A stretch of 64,000 bases of DNA from Alphaproteobacteria bacterium SO-S41 (GCA_019670725.1 AP024629.1:2666001-2730000); one strand, 5' to 3'; shown: positions 28,330 through 39,996, counted from the first letter of the stretch. Made by a program: numbers and translations. Notes: generated by a model not told the origin, from the sequence alone.

Positions 28330-29444
28330 TCTCGATCGCGTCGGTGCCCTTGATCTTCTGCGCGAGCGACGCCGCCATGAAGGGATCGAGTTCGCCGTCC
28401 AGCACGTCGGACGGCGAATAGCTTTCGACGCCGGTGCGCAGGTCCTTCACGAGCTGATAGGGCTGCAGCACATACGAGCGGATCTGGTGGCCCCAGCCGA
28501 TCTCGGTCTTGGTCGCGTTCTGCGCGTCGGCGAGGGCTTCGCGCTTCTTCAGCTCGGCCTCGTAGAGCCGGGCGCGCAGCATCTTCCAGGCCGCGGCCTT
28601 GTTCTTGTGCTGCGAGCGCTCGGACTGGCAAGCGACGGTGATGCCGGTTTCGAGGTGGACGATGCGGACCGCGGACTCGGTCTTGTTGACGTGCTGACCG
28701 CCGGCGCCTGAGGCGCGATAGACGTCGATCCGCACGTCCGCCTCGCTGACGTCGATCTCGATCGTGTCGTCGATGACGGGATAGACCCAGACGCTGGAGA
28801 AGCTGGTGTGGCGGCGGGCGTTGGAGTCGTAGGGGCTGATGCGGACCAGGCGATGGACGCCGCTCTCGGTCTTGGCCCAGCCATAGGCGTTCTCGCCCTT
28901 GATGAGCAGCGTCGCCGACTTGATGCCCGCGGTTTCGCCCTCGCTCTCGGCGATCAGCTCGGTCTTGAAACCGCGCCGCGCCGCCCAGCGCGTGTACATG
29001 CGCAGCAGCATCGAGGCCCAGTCCTGGCTCTCGGTGCCGCCGGCGCCGGCGTTGATTTCCAGATAGGTGTCGTTGCCGTCGGCCTCGCCGGAGAGCAGCG
29101 ACTTCATCTCTTCCTCGCCGACCCGGGCCTTCAGGCCCTTCAGCGAGGCTTCAGCGTCGGCCACCATCTCAGCGTCGTTCTCGGCCTCGGCCATCTCGAG
29201 CAGTTCGATCGAGTCGGTGAAGTCCTTCTCGAGCGCCAGATAGCCGCTGACCGCCGAGTCCAGGCGGTTGCGGTCGCGCATGGTCGCCTGGGCGGCCATG
29301 GGGTTATTCCAGAGCGTCGGGTCCTCGGCCTTGGCGTTCAGTTCGTCGAGGCGGCGCTGGGCGGTATCCCAGTCAAAGAGACCTCCTCAGCAGCTCAAGC
29401 GACTTCTTGATGTCGCTGGAGACTGCCTGCATTTCGGCACGCAT
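28313..29444 (-). CDS. prfB: Peptide chain release factor 2 (programmed +1 frameshift)
   Basis: RF2 ends translation at UGA and UAA. The GGQ motif is in [10 protein letters not shown], and [16 protein letters not shown] and the [13 protein letters not shown] tail are typical. The complete protein needs two frames: ATG at 29444, 23 codons to CTT, then an in-frame TGA (29375-29373). Slipping one base forward continues D-W-D-T-A-Q-R-R into the main frame, about 376 aa in total, the normal RF2 length. RF2 scarcity promotes the shift, so the gene regulates itself. Without it only a truncated 328-aa frame from an internal ATG (29299) would be seen. Confidence 0.95.
29372..29387 (-). promoter_or_regulatory. 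RF2 autoregulatory +1 frameshift site
   Basis: On the minus strand the order is AGGAGG, TCT, CTT, TGA, C. The Shine-Dalgarno-like hexamer sits three bases before the slippery CTT, as in E. coli prfB. The tRNA-Leu slips from CTT to TTT-like pairing while TGA is decoded slowly, reading GAC next. Confidence 0.95.
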
Positions 29445-29547
29445 GGCAATTTTACCCGTTTGGCTAAGCGCGGACATATAGGGACCGTGCGCCGGGCCGT
29501 AAAGCCGTCTAGAAAGGCGCCCTTAGACGACTGCGGACCCGCCCAGC

Positions 29548-30984
29548 TTGGACACGCCTGCCAACGATTTCTGGAGCCAGTTCAAGGACGGCTGGAGGGA
29601 AGCCCGCAAGCAGATGGGGGCGGCCGTCTATGCCGCCGTGAACACCGAAACGGTGCGCCTCGCGGTGACCGGGCTCAGCCGGGCGGGCAAGACGGTGTTC
29701 ATCACCTCGGCGGTGCAGAACCTGCTCGCCATGGCCGACGGCAAGGGCTCGCTGCCCAAGTTCGACGATCACGGCATCTCGGCCCGGCTGAAAAAGCTGG
29801 GCTTGCTAGCGGCAACCGAGGATGCGCCGCGCTTCCCCTTCGAGACCAATTTCGCCGCCCTTGCCGCCGCCGCGCCGCATTGGCCGCCGCGCACCGCGAG
29901 CCTGGCGGAAGTGGCGATCAAGTTCGTCGTCCGCCGCCGCCATAGCTGGGGCATGGACCTGTTGAAGCAGCGCGAGATCACCGCCGAGATTCTCGACTAT
30001 CCCGGCGAGTGGCTGCTCGACCTGCCGATGCTGAACCAGGATTTCGCGGCGTGGTCGGACGAGACGCTGAAGCGGATGGATACGGGCCTGCGGGTCGAGC
30101 CGGCCAAGCCCTTCTTCGACTATCTCCGCACGATCGATCCCGATGCGCCGGCCGACGGCGATGTCGCGCGCAAGCTCTACGATCTCTATCTGGCCTACCT
30201 GTTCGACGCGCGCGATCGGCTTGGCCTGCGCTATCTGCAGCCCGGCGGGTTCCTGTGCGCGCCGCCTTGGCCGAAGACCGATGCGATGATCTTCGCGCCG
30301 TTGCGCCTCGCGCCGGGCCGCTCGTTCAAGCCGGGCTCGCTGGGCGAGATGTTCCGCAACCGCTTCGATCTCTATCGCACCGAGATGGGGACGCGCTTCT
30401 TCGACAAGCACTTCCGCCGCTTCGATCGCCAGATCGTGCTGGTGGACGTGCTGGGGGCGCTGCATGGCGGGCCGGATGTGTTCGAGGATACCCGCCTTGC
30501 CGTCTCGCGCCTCGCGGAATGCTTCGCCTATGGCGGTGCGACGCTGACCAATCCGTTCGCGCGCGGCATCACCAAGGTCATGTTCGCGGCGACCAAGGCC
30601 GACCATGTGCCGGAGCGCCAGCGCGATGCGCTGCAGATCCTGCTCGGGCGCATGGCCGGCGGCGATATCGATAGCATCCGCGAGGCCCGCGTCGCGGTCC
30701 GCACTGGGGCGCTTGCCTCGGTCCGCTGCACGATCGACGACATGGCGCAGGTCGACGGGCGCAACGTCGCGGTGGTCCGCGGCCTGCCCATGGGACGCGA
30801 CAAGCAGGTGCGCTTCTATCCCGGCGAAGTCCCGCTGAAGCCGCCGGGGCCTGACTTCTGGACCGGCGCGTTCTTCGAGCTGCCGGTCTTCCAGCCGCCC
30901 AAGCTCGATGCCTCCGGCGAATCCGGCGTGCCGCATCTCGCGCTGGACGATGCCCTCTTCTACCTGATCGGAGACCGCCTATGA
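29548..30984 (+). CDS. ycjX: YcjX-family (DUF463) P-loop protein
   Basis: This encodes 478 aa from a TTG start. The P-loop GLSRAGKT is at residues 42-49, followed by FITSAVQNLL. Further family features are ILDYPGEWLLDLPM, the YLQPGGFLCAPP segment and a final FWTGAFFELPVFQPPKL. YcjX proteins bind nucleotides and are linked to envelope or phage-shock stress in some bacteria; the cellular role is not settled. The stop overlaps the next start (ATGA), so it is coupled to ycjF, its usual partner. Confidence 0.9.
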   Translation: MDTPANDFWSQFKDGWREARKQMGAAVYAAVNTETVRLAVTGLSRAGKTVFITSAVQNLLAMADGKGSLPKFDDHGISARLKKLGLLAATEDAPRFPFETNFAALAAAAPHWPPRTASLAEVAIKFVVRRRHSWGMDLLKQREITAEILDYPGEWLLDLPMLNQDFAAWSDETLKRMDTGLRVEPAKPFFDYLRTIDPDAPADGDVARKLYDLYLAYLFDARDRLGLRYLQPGGFLCAPPWPKTDAMIFAPLRLAPGRSFKPGSLGEMFRNRFDLYRTEMGTRFFDKHFRRFDRQIVLVDVLGALHGGPDVFEDTRLAVSRLAECFAYGGATLTNPFARGITKVMFAATKADHVPERQRDALQILLGRMAGGDIDSIREARVAVRTGALASVRCTIDDMAQVDGRNVAVVRGLPMGRDKQVRFYPGEVPLKPPGPDFWTGAFFELPVFQPPKLDASGESGVPHLALDDALFYLIGDRL

Positions 30985-31877
30985 GCGAGACCCCGCGTCG
31001 GCCGCAGCTTATGGAGATCGACGCGCCCGCGACGCGCATCGATCACGACTGGGAAGCCTTCGTGAAACGGCCGGAGGCGACGCAGCCTTTCTTCGGCACG
31101 GCGACGCTGATTACGGGCGGGCTCTTCGTCCTGCTGCTCGGCTTCTTCGTCGTGCAGTCGATCGGCTGGATCGCCGACTTGATCCAACAGCGCCCATGGC
31201 TGGGCTTCCTCGGCGCAGGGGTGCTGGGGCTCGGCCTGCTGCTGATCATCTGGGCGATCTGGCGCGAGTTGTCGTCGCTGTTCGCGGTGCGCCGCATGGA
31301 AGACTGGCAGGAAGCGCTCGCGGAGGACGCCGACGATATCGAGAAGGCCCGCGCGGCGGCCAACGGCTATGTGGCGCTGCTGAAGGCGAACGGCGCCATT
31401 GTCGGCGATGCCCGCGAATCCATCCGCGGCGCCAATTCGGTCGAGCAGATCCGCAATGCGCTGGAGACGACCGTCCTCCCCTCGCTCGATGCCCGCGCGG
31501 CGCAGGCGACCCGCGCCGCCGCCGCCCAGGCGTTCGGCCTCACCGCCGTCAGCCCGACCGCCTCGATCGACGCTTTGCTCTTCTCGGTCCGCGGCGTCCG
31601 CCTGATCCGCCAGATCGCCCGGGCCTATGGCCTCCGCCCCCACGGCCTCGCGACTTGGGAACTGCTGCGCCGGACCATGAGCAGCGCCTCGCTGGTGGCT
31701 GTCGCCGACATGGCGAGCGGGATGCTGAGCCACGCCATCCTGACCAACCCCTTCGCCGCCAAGATCGCGGGCGAAGTGGCTGGCGCAACCGTCGCCTCTC
31801 AGCGCATGTACCGGCTCGGCCGGGTGGCCTCCACCGCCTGCCGCCTTTTCCCCCGCCGCAGCGGGTCCGAGGATTGA
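30981..31877 (+). CDS. ycjF: YcjF-family (TIGR01620/DUF697) membrane protein
   Basis: This encodes 298 aa. The N-terminus is soluble (RPEATQPFFGTATLITGG follows residue 40), then two TM helices (about 48-68 and 74-92), then a long soluble part ending with further hydrophobic helices (SLVAVADMASGMLSHAIL; KIAGEVAGA). This is the plan of inner-membrane proteins paired with YcjX. Four-base overlap with ycjX supports a joint function. The exact role is unknown. Confidence 0.88.
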   Translation: MSETPRRPQLMEIDAPATRIDHDWEAFVKRPEATQPFFGTATLITGGLFVLLLGFFVVQSIGWIADLIQQRPWLGFLGAGVLGLGLLLIIWAIWRELSSLFAVRRMEDWQEALAEDADDIEKARAAANGYVALLKANGAIVGDARESIRGANSVEQIRNALETTVLPSLDARAAQATRAAAAQAFGLTAVSPTASIDALLFSVRGVRLIRQIARAYGLRPHGLATWELLRRTMSSASLVAVADMASGMLSHAILTNPFAAKIAGEVAGATVASQRMYRLGRVASTACRLFPRRSGSED

Positions 31878-31951
31878 ATCGTTGAATTCGGACCCTTTGG
31901 CGGGGTAATGCGTTCGGCGCTTGTGCAGCGCACAAAGTTAGGGATTTCGGC

Positions 31952-34630
<2,679 letters not shown>

Positions 34631-34650
34631 GCGCGACTCGGGCCCTCGCT

Positions 34651-34680
34651 CCGAAAATCGCCGCGACCGGCGATTTTCGG
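34651..34680 (+). terminator. Perfect 12-bp hairpin after ppdK
   Basis: CCGAAAATCGCC and GGCGATTTTCGG pair perfectly around a 6-base loop, 20 bases past the ppdK stop. The stem holds an A/T run in each arm, unusual for this GC-rich DNA. No T-run follows. Likely a transcript end. Confidence 0.65.
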
Positions 34681-34986
34681 CGGCCGACCGCCGGAAATGT
34701 CTTCAATCCCCCGCCGGATCTTCATGATCCGTATACGGATGGAGCCGGATTTCAGCCATTTTATGCATTTTCAATCCTGACGGACCGTCACGATTCGGGT
34801 TTGTCGAGTCTTGTAGGGGGCGGAACCGGGTCCTAGGTTCCGCGCCTTCCTGGCGGGGGTAGGGCTAGCCGGGGAGCAAACTGCTCCGCCGCCGGCGCGC
34901 ATCCATCCAGGGAATGCGAGCCGCGGACAGGGGCGCCCACCCGCCGTTCCACCCGGGACGGACTCGATAAGGAGTGCTTCGGTTTC
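34681..34986 (+). other. Gene-free leader before cell wall hydrolase, with palindrome
   Basis: I find no gene in these 306 bases. A 14-bp perfect palindrome, ATCCGTATACGGAT, lies at 34727-34740 inside the most AT-rich part and could be an operator. An AAGGAG ribosome site precedes the ATG at 34987. Otherwise nothing recognisable. Confidence 0.45.
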
Positions 34987-35718
34987 ATGTCTAACGCCTC
35001 TGCAGCCGCCCGGCGCTGCCATCCGCTTGCCTTGGCCGCCTTTGCCGGCCTCGCCGCCACCATCTCGCTGTCCGCCACCGCCGTCGCCGCAGAGCGCGTC
35101 CAGACCGTGACCGAGCTGAAGACCGTTGTCCCGGTCGCCATGCTGTATTGGGGCTCGCTGAAATATGCCGAGCAGGCCGCCGCCACGGCGCCCGCCGCAG
35201 ACGCCACCCCCACCCCCGAAGCCAAGCCGGTCGTGGAAGCCGCGCTGGCGACGGACCGCCTCGCCGAGACGTCCGTGACGTTCAGCGAAGCCGAGCGCCA
35301 GTGCCTCGCCCAGGCGATCTACTATGAGTCGCGCGGCGACACGAAGGAAGGCCAGCGCGCCGTCGCGGACGTCGTCGTCCGCCGCACCCAGACCCGCCCC
35401 TTCCCCACCACGATCTGCGGCGTCGTCAGCCAGAAGGTCGGACGCACCTGCCAGTTCTCCTATGCCTGCAACGGCCCGCTCGCGAAGCCCTATGCCGCCG
35501 ACTGGAAGCTGGCGCTGGAAGCCGCGGACTATGAGCTGACCGGCCCCGGTCGCAACGAGGACCTGACGGGCAGCGCGACCTTCTTCCACGCCGCCCGCAT
35601 CAAGACCAACTGGAAGGCCCGCTACGTCCTGACCCGCCGGGTCGGCGCGCATGTCTTCTACCGCATGACCGACAAGTCGATGCGCGCCTACAAGAACAAG
35701 GTCGTTCCGGCGAGCTGA
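34987..35718 (+). CDS. SleB-type cell wall hydrolase (first copy)
   Basis: This encodes 243 aa. An N-terminal hydrophobic signal (LALAAFAGLAATISLSATAVAA) leads to a Thr/Pro/Ala-rich linker and a C-terminal Hydrolase_2/SleB domain (about residues 100-230): CLAQAIYYESRGDTKEGQ with the catalytic Glu, VVVRRTQTRPFPTTICGVV, CQFSYACNG and TFFHAARIKTNW. Such enzymes cut peptidoglycan glycan strands. The paralog at 36726 shares the whole domain. Start chosen at the ATG with AAGGAG upstream. Confidence 0.9.
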   Translation: MSNASAAARRCHPLALAAFAGLAATISLSATAVAAERVQTVTELKTVVPVAMLYWGSLKYAEQAAATAPAADATPTPEAKPVVEAALATDRLAETSVTFSEAERQCLAQAIYYESRGDTKEGQRAVADVVVRRTQTRPFPTTICGVVSQKVGRTCQFSYACNGPLAKPYAADWKLALEAADYELTGPGRNEDLTGSATFFHAARIKTNWKARYVLTRRVGAHVFYRMTDKSMRAYKNKVVPAS

Positions 35719-35744
35719 GTTCTCGGCGGGGATTTCTCCCGCCT

Positions 35745-35829
35745 GTCATGGCCGGGCTTGACCCGGCCATCCACTGCCACCGCACCGCCGCTTGCCCTCT
35801 GGATGGCCGCCTCAAGGGCGGCCATAACG
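35745..35829. repeat. Dispersed palindromic repeat, family C (copy 2, inverted)
   Basis: It begins GTCATGGCCGGGCTTGACC and ends CGCCTCAAGGGCGGCCATAAC, the inverted form of copy 1 (10873-10955) with one changed base in the end pentamer. It lies between convergent genes. Confidence 0.88.
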
Positions 35830-35855
35830 GAGAAATAGCGATCGTTTGCCCCTAC

Positions 35856-36698
35856 CTACGGATCCGGCGTCATGATGGCCGGGAACAGCTTCTGGATGCG
35901 CTTGCGCATCGATTCCGCGCTGAAGCCCTTGATGCGGTCGATCCATTTCAGCTCCTTGGGCACATACCAGTGGAGCTGTTCTGAGCCATAGGCGGCATAG
36001 GCGGATTCCGCGACGCTGGAGGCCGGCATCAGGCGGAACATGCCCTTCTTGGGTGCCCCCGCCTGCAGCGCCTCGCGCGAGGGCGGCGACGGCCGGTCGC
36101 CCGAACGGTTGGGGGTTTCCAGCAGGATCGCGGTGTCGATCAGGCCGGGCAGCACATCGGCCACCCGCACGCCATGGCGCTTCCACTCGACGCTCAGCGC
36201 CTCGGTGAGGCCCTTCACCGCGTGCTTGGTCGCCGCATAGACCGCGATGCGCGGCATGCCGTAGGTCGCCGATGACGAGGAGGTCGAGAACATCAGGCTG
36301 TTCTTCGCCTTCTTCAGATACGGCAGGCCGGCATAGGCGCCGGTCAGCACCGCCTTGAAATTGATGTCGACGACCCGCATCGCCGCCTCGTAGGGCACGT
36401 CCTCGAACCAGCCGCTCTCGCCGATCCCAGCATTGTTCCAGAGCATGTCGAGCCCGCCATTCGCGTTGTCAGCGCAGAAATCCGCGAGCGCTGACTCGAA
36501 CGAGGCCTTGTCGGTGACATCCACTGCGCGGGTCCACAGCCGGTCGCGGCCGAGTTCCTGCTCCAGCGTCTTGAGGCCGCCATCGTTGCGGTCGATGGCG
36601 CCCACACGCCAGCCCTTCGAGTGGAACAGCTTGACGCCCTCGCGGCCCATGCCGCTGCCCGCGCCGGTGATGAAGATCGATTTGATGCCCGCTGACAT
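35856..36698 (-). CDS. SDR-family oxidoreductase
   Basis: This encodes 280 aa. It is a short-chain dehydrogenase/reductase, NAD(P)-dependent. The cofactor loop TGAGSGMG is at residues 11-18, NNAGIG follows, the catalytic Ser is in STSSSSATYG and Y154/K158 form YAATK. The ATG at 36698 is preferred over the GTG 9 bases upstream because GGGGAG would overlap the latter. The C-terminus is long (KELKWIDRIKGFSAES), as in SDRs acting on bulky substrates. The substrate is unknown. It is divergent from the second cell wall hydrolase. Confidence 0.9.
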   Translation of the reverse strand: MSAGIKSIFITGAGSGMGREGVKLFHSKGWRVGAIDRNDGGLKTLEQELGRDRLWTRAVDVTDKASFESALADFCADNANGGLDMLWNNAGIGESGWFEDVPYEAAMRVVDINFKAVLTGAYAGLPYLKKAKNSLMFSTSSSSATYGMPRIAVYAATKHAVKGLTEALSVEWKRHGVRVADVLPGLIDTAILLETPNRSGDRPSPPSREALQAGAPKKGMFRLMPASSVAESAYAAYGSEQLHWYVPKELKWIDRIKGFSAESMRKRIQKLFPAIMTPDP

Positions 36699-36725
36699 GC
36701 GCAGCACTCCCCGTTAGAGTTTCTT

Positions 36726-37232
36726 ATGCGCTCCACCATCGGCAAAGCCGCCCTCCTCGTCCAGTTCGCGTTTTTGCTGGCCCTGGCGCCGGCCTGTGCG
36801 GCCAGCCCGGAGGCGCAAGCCTATGCCGACCAGAAATGCCTGACCGAGGGGCTCTATTTCGAGGCGGGGACCGAGGGTGAGGCCGGGCAGATCGCGGTCG
36901 CCGAGGTGATCCTCCGACGTTCGATCACCCGGGGCTTCCCCACCACGATCTGCAAGGTCGTCTATAACGGCGCGCCGGCCTATGGCTGCCAGTTCTCGTT
37001 CGCCTGCGACGGCGCGCGCGTGCGGCCGCGGGGCAAGGCGCTATGGAAGTCCACCTGGGCGCTCGCCGGGCGCATCCTGAAGGACCGGCAGGCCATCCTC
37101 GATGCGAACACGACGCAGGATGCCGTCTTCTTCCACGCCGACTATGTCGATCCGAACTGGGAGGCGACGATGGATGTCGAGCGCACCGTCCAGATCGGCC
37201 ACCACATTTTCTACCGCCTGAAGACGGAATAA
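36726..37232 (+). CDS. SleB-type cell wall hydrolase (second copy)
   Basis: This encodes 168 aa: signal peptide (ALLVQFAFLLALAPACAA) plus a bare Hydrolase_2/SleB domain. Motifs parallel the first copy: CLTEGLYFEAGTEGEAGQ with catalytic Glu, VILRRSITRGFPTTICKVV, CQFSFACDG and VFFHADYVDPNWEA. The linker of the first copy is missing. It is probably exported to the periplasm to trim peptidoglycan. It lies divergent from the SDR gene and ends 9 bases before repeat A3. Confidence 0.9.
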   Translation: MRSTIGKAALLVQFAFLLALAPACAASPEAQAYADQKCLTEGLYFEAGTEGEAGQIAVAEVILRRSITRGFPTTICKVVYNGAPAYGCQFSFACDGARVRPRGKALWKSTWALAGRILKDRQAILDANTTQDAVFFHADYVDPNWEATMDVERTVQIGHHIFYRLKTE

Positions 37233-37241
37233 ATTCTTCTC

Positions 37242-37353
37242 GTCATCCCGGGCGAGACCGCCGAAGGCGCCCGAGACCCGGGACGCAGGGCCGCAAGCAC
37301 CGGCGTCCAGTCACCTGGGTCCAGGCTCTCCGCTCCGCTGCGGCCGGGATGAC
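37242..37353. repeat. Dispersed palindromic repeat, family A (copy 3)
   Basis: This 112 bp copy is in the same orientation as copy 1: GTCATCCCGGGCGAGACCG at the start and CTGCGGCCGGGATGAC at the end, with the internal ACCTGGGTCC arm. Confidence 0.9.
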
Positions 37354-37454
37354 GGCTGTAGGGCGATCACACATCCTGCCCACGTGACCGCCGTTACAGG
37401 CGGCGGGGCGTTCGGGGCCTAGCGTCCTCCCATTCTTACGGGAGGGGAAACCCC

Positions 37455-38348
37455 ATGACCATCAGCCGCCGCACGCAGTTCGCGCTTCTCGCCTCCGCCG
37501 CCTCGCTTGCCCTCCTGCCCGCCCTCGCCGCGCCGCAGAACCAGAGCCTTCAGGGCAGCAGCCTGCGGCTCGACAATCTCCAGGTCGCCGAGGTCACCGT
37601 GAATGTCGTGCCGGGCACGCAGGGCATCCAGGTCACGCTGGACGGCAAACCGGAAGCCGTGGCGCGCACCAGCTTCCGCACCGAGGCGAATGTCGCGATC
37701 GTCCATATGGACGACCGGCCCTACGACACCTGGAACTCCAACGATGGCTACGACGTCAATCTGGTCGTGACGGTCGCGCCGGGCACGCCGCTTGAGCTCG
37801 CCAGCTTCACAGGCAAGGCGACGGTCGGCGATCTCAATGCGCCGCTGGCCGTCGATACCTCGGGCTCGGGCGAAATCCATGCGGGCCGCGTCACCGTCGC
37901 CAGCCTGGATGCTAGCGGTTCGCTGGATGTCGAGATCGCTTCCATCGACGGTGCGCTGTCGGTCGACACGTCCGGCTCAGGCTCGATCAAGGCGGGCGCG
38001 GTCGGCTCCACTTCGATCTCGATGTCCGGCTCGGGCGACGTCACGCTCGCCTCGGTGAAGGGCGGGTTGAACATCGACACCAGCGGCTCGTCCAACATCG
38101 TGGTGGGGACAATCGACGCGGCGCTGTCGATCGACACGACGGGTTCAGGCGACGTGAAGATCGACCACGGCCGGGCCTCGACCTTCACGGTTTCGACCTC
38201 GGGGTCGGGCGATGTCAGCTTCGGCGGCACGGCGGTCAACCCGCAGATCTCGACAAGCGGCTCGGGCAATATCTGCATCGACAGCGTCGAAGGCTCGATC
38301 GAGATGGACGGTGCCAGCGTCAAGATCGGCAAGGGCGCCTGCGGCTGA
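37455..38348 (+). CDS. Exported GIN-domain (DUF2807) protein
   Basis: This encodes 297 aa. A signal peptide (FALLASAASLALLPALAA) and GGAGGGG before the ATG mark the start. Residues about 110-295 are a right-handed beta-repeat in which the units D-T/S-S-G-S-G recur about every 20 residues (DTSGSGEIHAG, DTSGSGSIKAG, MSGSGDVTLA, DTTGSGDVKID, TSGSGDVSFG). This matches the head/GIN domain of putative surface adhesins. It is secreted or periplasmic; no outer-membrane anchor or autotransporter barrel is visible. Function unknown. Confidence 0.85.
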   Translation: MTISRRTQFALLASAASLALLPALAAPQNQSLQGSSLRLDNLQVAEVTVNVVPGTQGIQVTLDGKPEAVARTSFRTEANVAIVHMDDRPYDTWNSNDGYDVNLVVTVAPGTPLELASFTGKATVGDLNAPLAVDTSGSGEIHAGRVTVASLDASGSLDVEIASIDGALSVDTSGSGSIKAGAVGSTSISMSGSGDVTLASVKGGLNIDTSGSSNIVVGTIDAALSIDTTGSGDVKIDHGRASTFTVSTSGSGDVSFGGTAVNPQISTSGSGNICIDSVEGSIEMDGASVKIGKGACG

Positions 38349-38391
38349 ACCTCGCGTTGACCGCCGGGACGGGGCGCCTATCGTCCCGTTC

Positions 38392-38772
38392 ATGGCGAAA
38401 CCGACGCCTCATCAGAAGGTCGAAGCGGCGCTGACCGCCTATGGCCTCACCTTCCCCGAAGCGACGGCGGGCCTCTGGATCCCGCCCGCGCGGCAGTTGC
38501 TGGTGAAGGGCAAGACGTTCTGCATCTTCGGTGCGAAGAACGAGCCGCTGGATGAGCTTACGCTGGTCCTGAAACTGCCGCTCTCCGCCGAGATGGTGCA
38601 GGACCTCTATTACGTCCGCGAGGCGAAGGGCTGGTACAAGCAGCACAACTGGGTCACAGCGCATTTCGACCCCGGCGACGACATCGCCGCCGAGATCGAC
38701 ACGCTGAAGGCCTGGCTGCTGCAAAGCTGGCGCGCGATCGCGCCGAAGCGGTTGGTGAAGGGGTTTGGGTAG
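38392..38772 (+). CDS. MmcQ/YjbR-family protein (first copy)
   Basis: This encodes 126 aa. The pattern PHQKVEAALTAYGLTFPEA, then KGKTFCIFG, LTLVLKLPLS and a closing KAWLLQSWRAIAPKRLVKG fits the MmcQ/YjbR fold (a CyaY-like alpha/beta domain, often annotated as DNA-binding). Enzymatic function is unknown. The frame extends upstream into the GIN gene, but the ATG at 38392 gives the family length. A second member is at 52155. Confidence 0.85.
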   Translation: MAKPTPHQKVEAALTAYGLTFPEATAGLWIPPARQLLVKGKTFCIFGAKNEPLDELTLVLKLPLSAEMVQDLYYVREAKGWYKQHNWVTAHFDPGDDIAAEIDTLKAWLLQSWRAIAPKRLVKGFG

Positions 38773-38795
38773 ACCCTCCCCACGCCACTATATTC

Positions 38796-38899
38796 GTCAT
38801 CCTGAGGTGCGAGCGTAGCGAGCCTCGAAGGACTCAAGCTGCCGGTAGCCTGCGTGGTTCGAGGCTCCGCGCGGGCCGCGCTCCGCACCTCACCATGAC
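38796..38899. repeat. Dispersed palindromic repeat, family D (copy 2)
   Basis: It begins GTCATCCTGAGGTGCGAGC and ends CGCTCCGCACCTCACCATGAC, with GAGCCTCGAAGGAC and GGTTCGAGGCTCCGCGC as inner arms. Copy 1 is at 2505-2608. Confidence 0.85.
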
Positions 38900-38922
38900 G
38901 GAGGGGCGGAGCGCTTGAAGCC

Positions 38923-39900
38923 TTACTTCATCTCCTTCACCAGCCCTGCGATCCGCCCGATCACTGCTTCCGCTTCCGCCACCATCCGGCGAACGATCTC
39001 CCCGGCCGGCGGGGCGTCCTTCACGGCGCCTGCACCCTGCCCCATCGCGAAGCAGCTTTTCGACTTGTCGAGGCCTTCGAGCTGGCCGCCGATGCCGCCC
39101 ATCACGCCGGCGCGCGAGGAGAGCTGCGCCTGTGCCGGGAAGGGCTGGATGTCCTGCGGGCGGCGTTCCCAGTCCATGACATAGGGGTTCTTGAAGACGC
39201 GCATCGTCTTGCCGGAATAGGAGCGCGTGATGATCGTGTCCTCGTCCGACGCCTCGATGATGACGTCCTTGTACATCTGTCCGGCGTGCGCCTCGGCCGA
39301 GGCAATGAAGCGGGTGCCGACCCAGACGCCCTGCGCGCCGAAGGCCAGCGCCGCCGCGAGGCCGCGGCCGTCGACGATGGAGCCCGCCGCGATGACGGGA
39401 ATCTTCACGGCATCGACCACCTGGGGGATCAGCGCCATACCGGCGACCTTGCCGGTGTGGCCGCCCGCTTCCGTGCCCTGCGCGACGACGGCGTCGAGCC
39501 CGCCATGTTCGGCATGGCGCGCGTGTTTCACCGTGCCGGCGACGTTCATGACCTTGAGGCCCGCATCGTGGAACTTCTTCACCAGATGCGGTGCCGGAAC
39601 GCCGAGGCCGGAGATGAAGGCCGCGGCGCCCTCCTCGATGATGATGTCGGCAGTCTGCTCTAGCGATTCCGGCACGGCGGCCAGGAGATCGACGCCGAAC
39701 GGCTTTTTCGTCAGTGAGCGGACGATCCGCATCTGCTCGCGCACGTCCTTGGGCGCGACGCTCGCCATGCCGAGCGTGCCGAAGCCGCCGGCCTCTGAAA
39801 CCGCTGCAGCGAGCTCGCCATAGGAGACGCCGCCCATGCCCGCGAGCATGATGGGATAGTCGATGCCGAGCAGATCGCAGAGCGGGGTGCGAATGGTCAT
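38923..39900 (-). CDS. Nitronate monooxygenase / FabK-like FMN enzyme
   Basis: This encodes 325 aa from the ATG at 39900, preceded by GGAGGA. The 2-nitropropane dioxygenase fold is shown by TPLCDLLGIDYPIMLAGMGG, GTLGMAS, ISGLGVPAPHLV, the FMN/active-site GTEAGGHTGKV, IPVIAAGSIVDGRGLAAALAFGAQGVWVGTRF (in pieces) and SYSGKTMRVF. Members oxidise nitronates or act as enoyl-ACP reductases (FabK). With no fatty acid genes next to it, nitronate detoxification is the default guess, not a firm call. The reading frame continues upstream but is not conserved-looking. Confidence 0.88.
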   Translation of the reverse strand: MTIRTPLCDLLGIDYPIMLAGMGGVSYGELAAAVSEAGGFGTLGMASVAPKDVREQMRIVRSLTKKPFGVDLLAAVPESLEQTADIIIEEGAAAFISGLGVPAPHLVKKFHDAGLKVMNVAGTVKHARHAEHGGLDAVVAQGTEAGGHTGKVAGMALIPQVVDAVKIPVIAAGSIVDGRGLAAALAFGAQGVWVGTRFIASAEAHAGQMYKDVIIEASDEDTIITRSYSGKTMRVFKNPYVMDWERRPQDIQPFPAQAQLSSRAGVMGGIGGQLEGLDKSKSCFAMGQGAGAVKDAPPAGEIVRRMVAEAEAVIGRIAGLVKEMK

Positions 39901-39996
39901 GGGTGTCCTCCGGAGGTCATGTTCTTTGTCGCCAGTCTGACGAAGTGCCGCCATAGTCTCAAGCGAGGCTACGGCCTGACCCCACGGAAGCGGATC

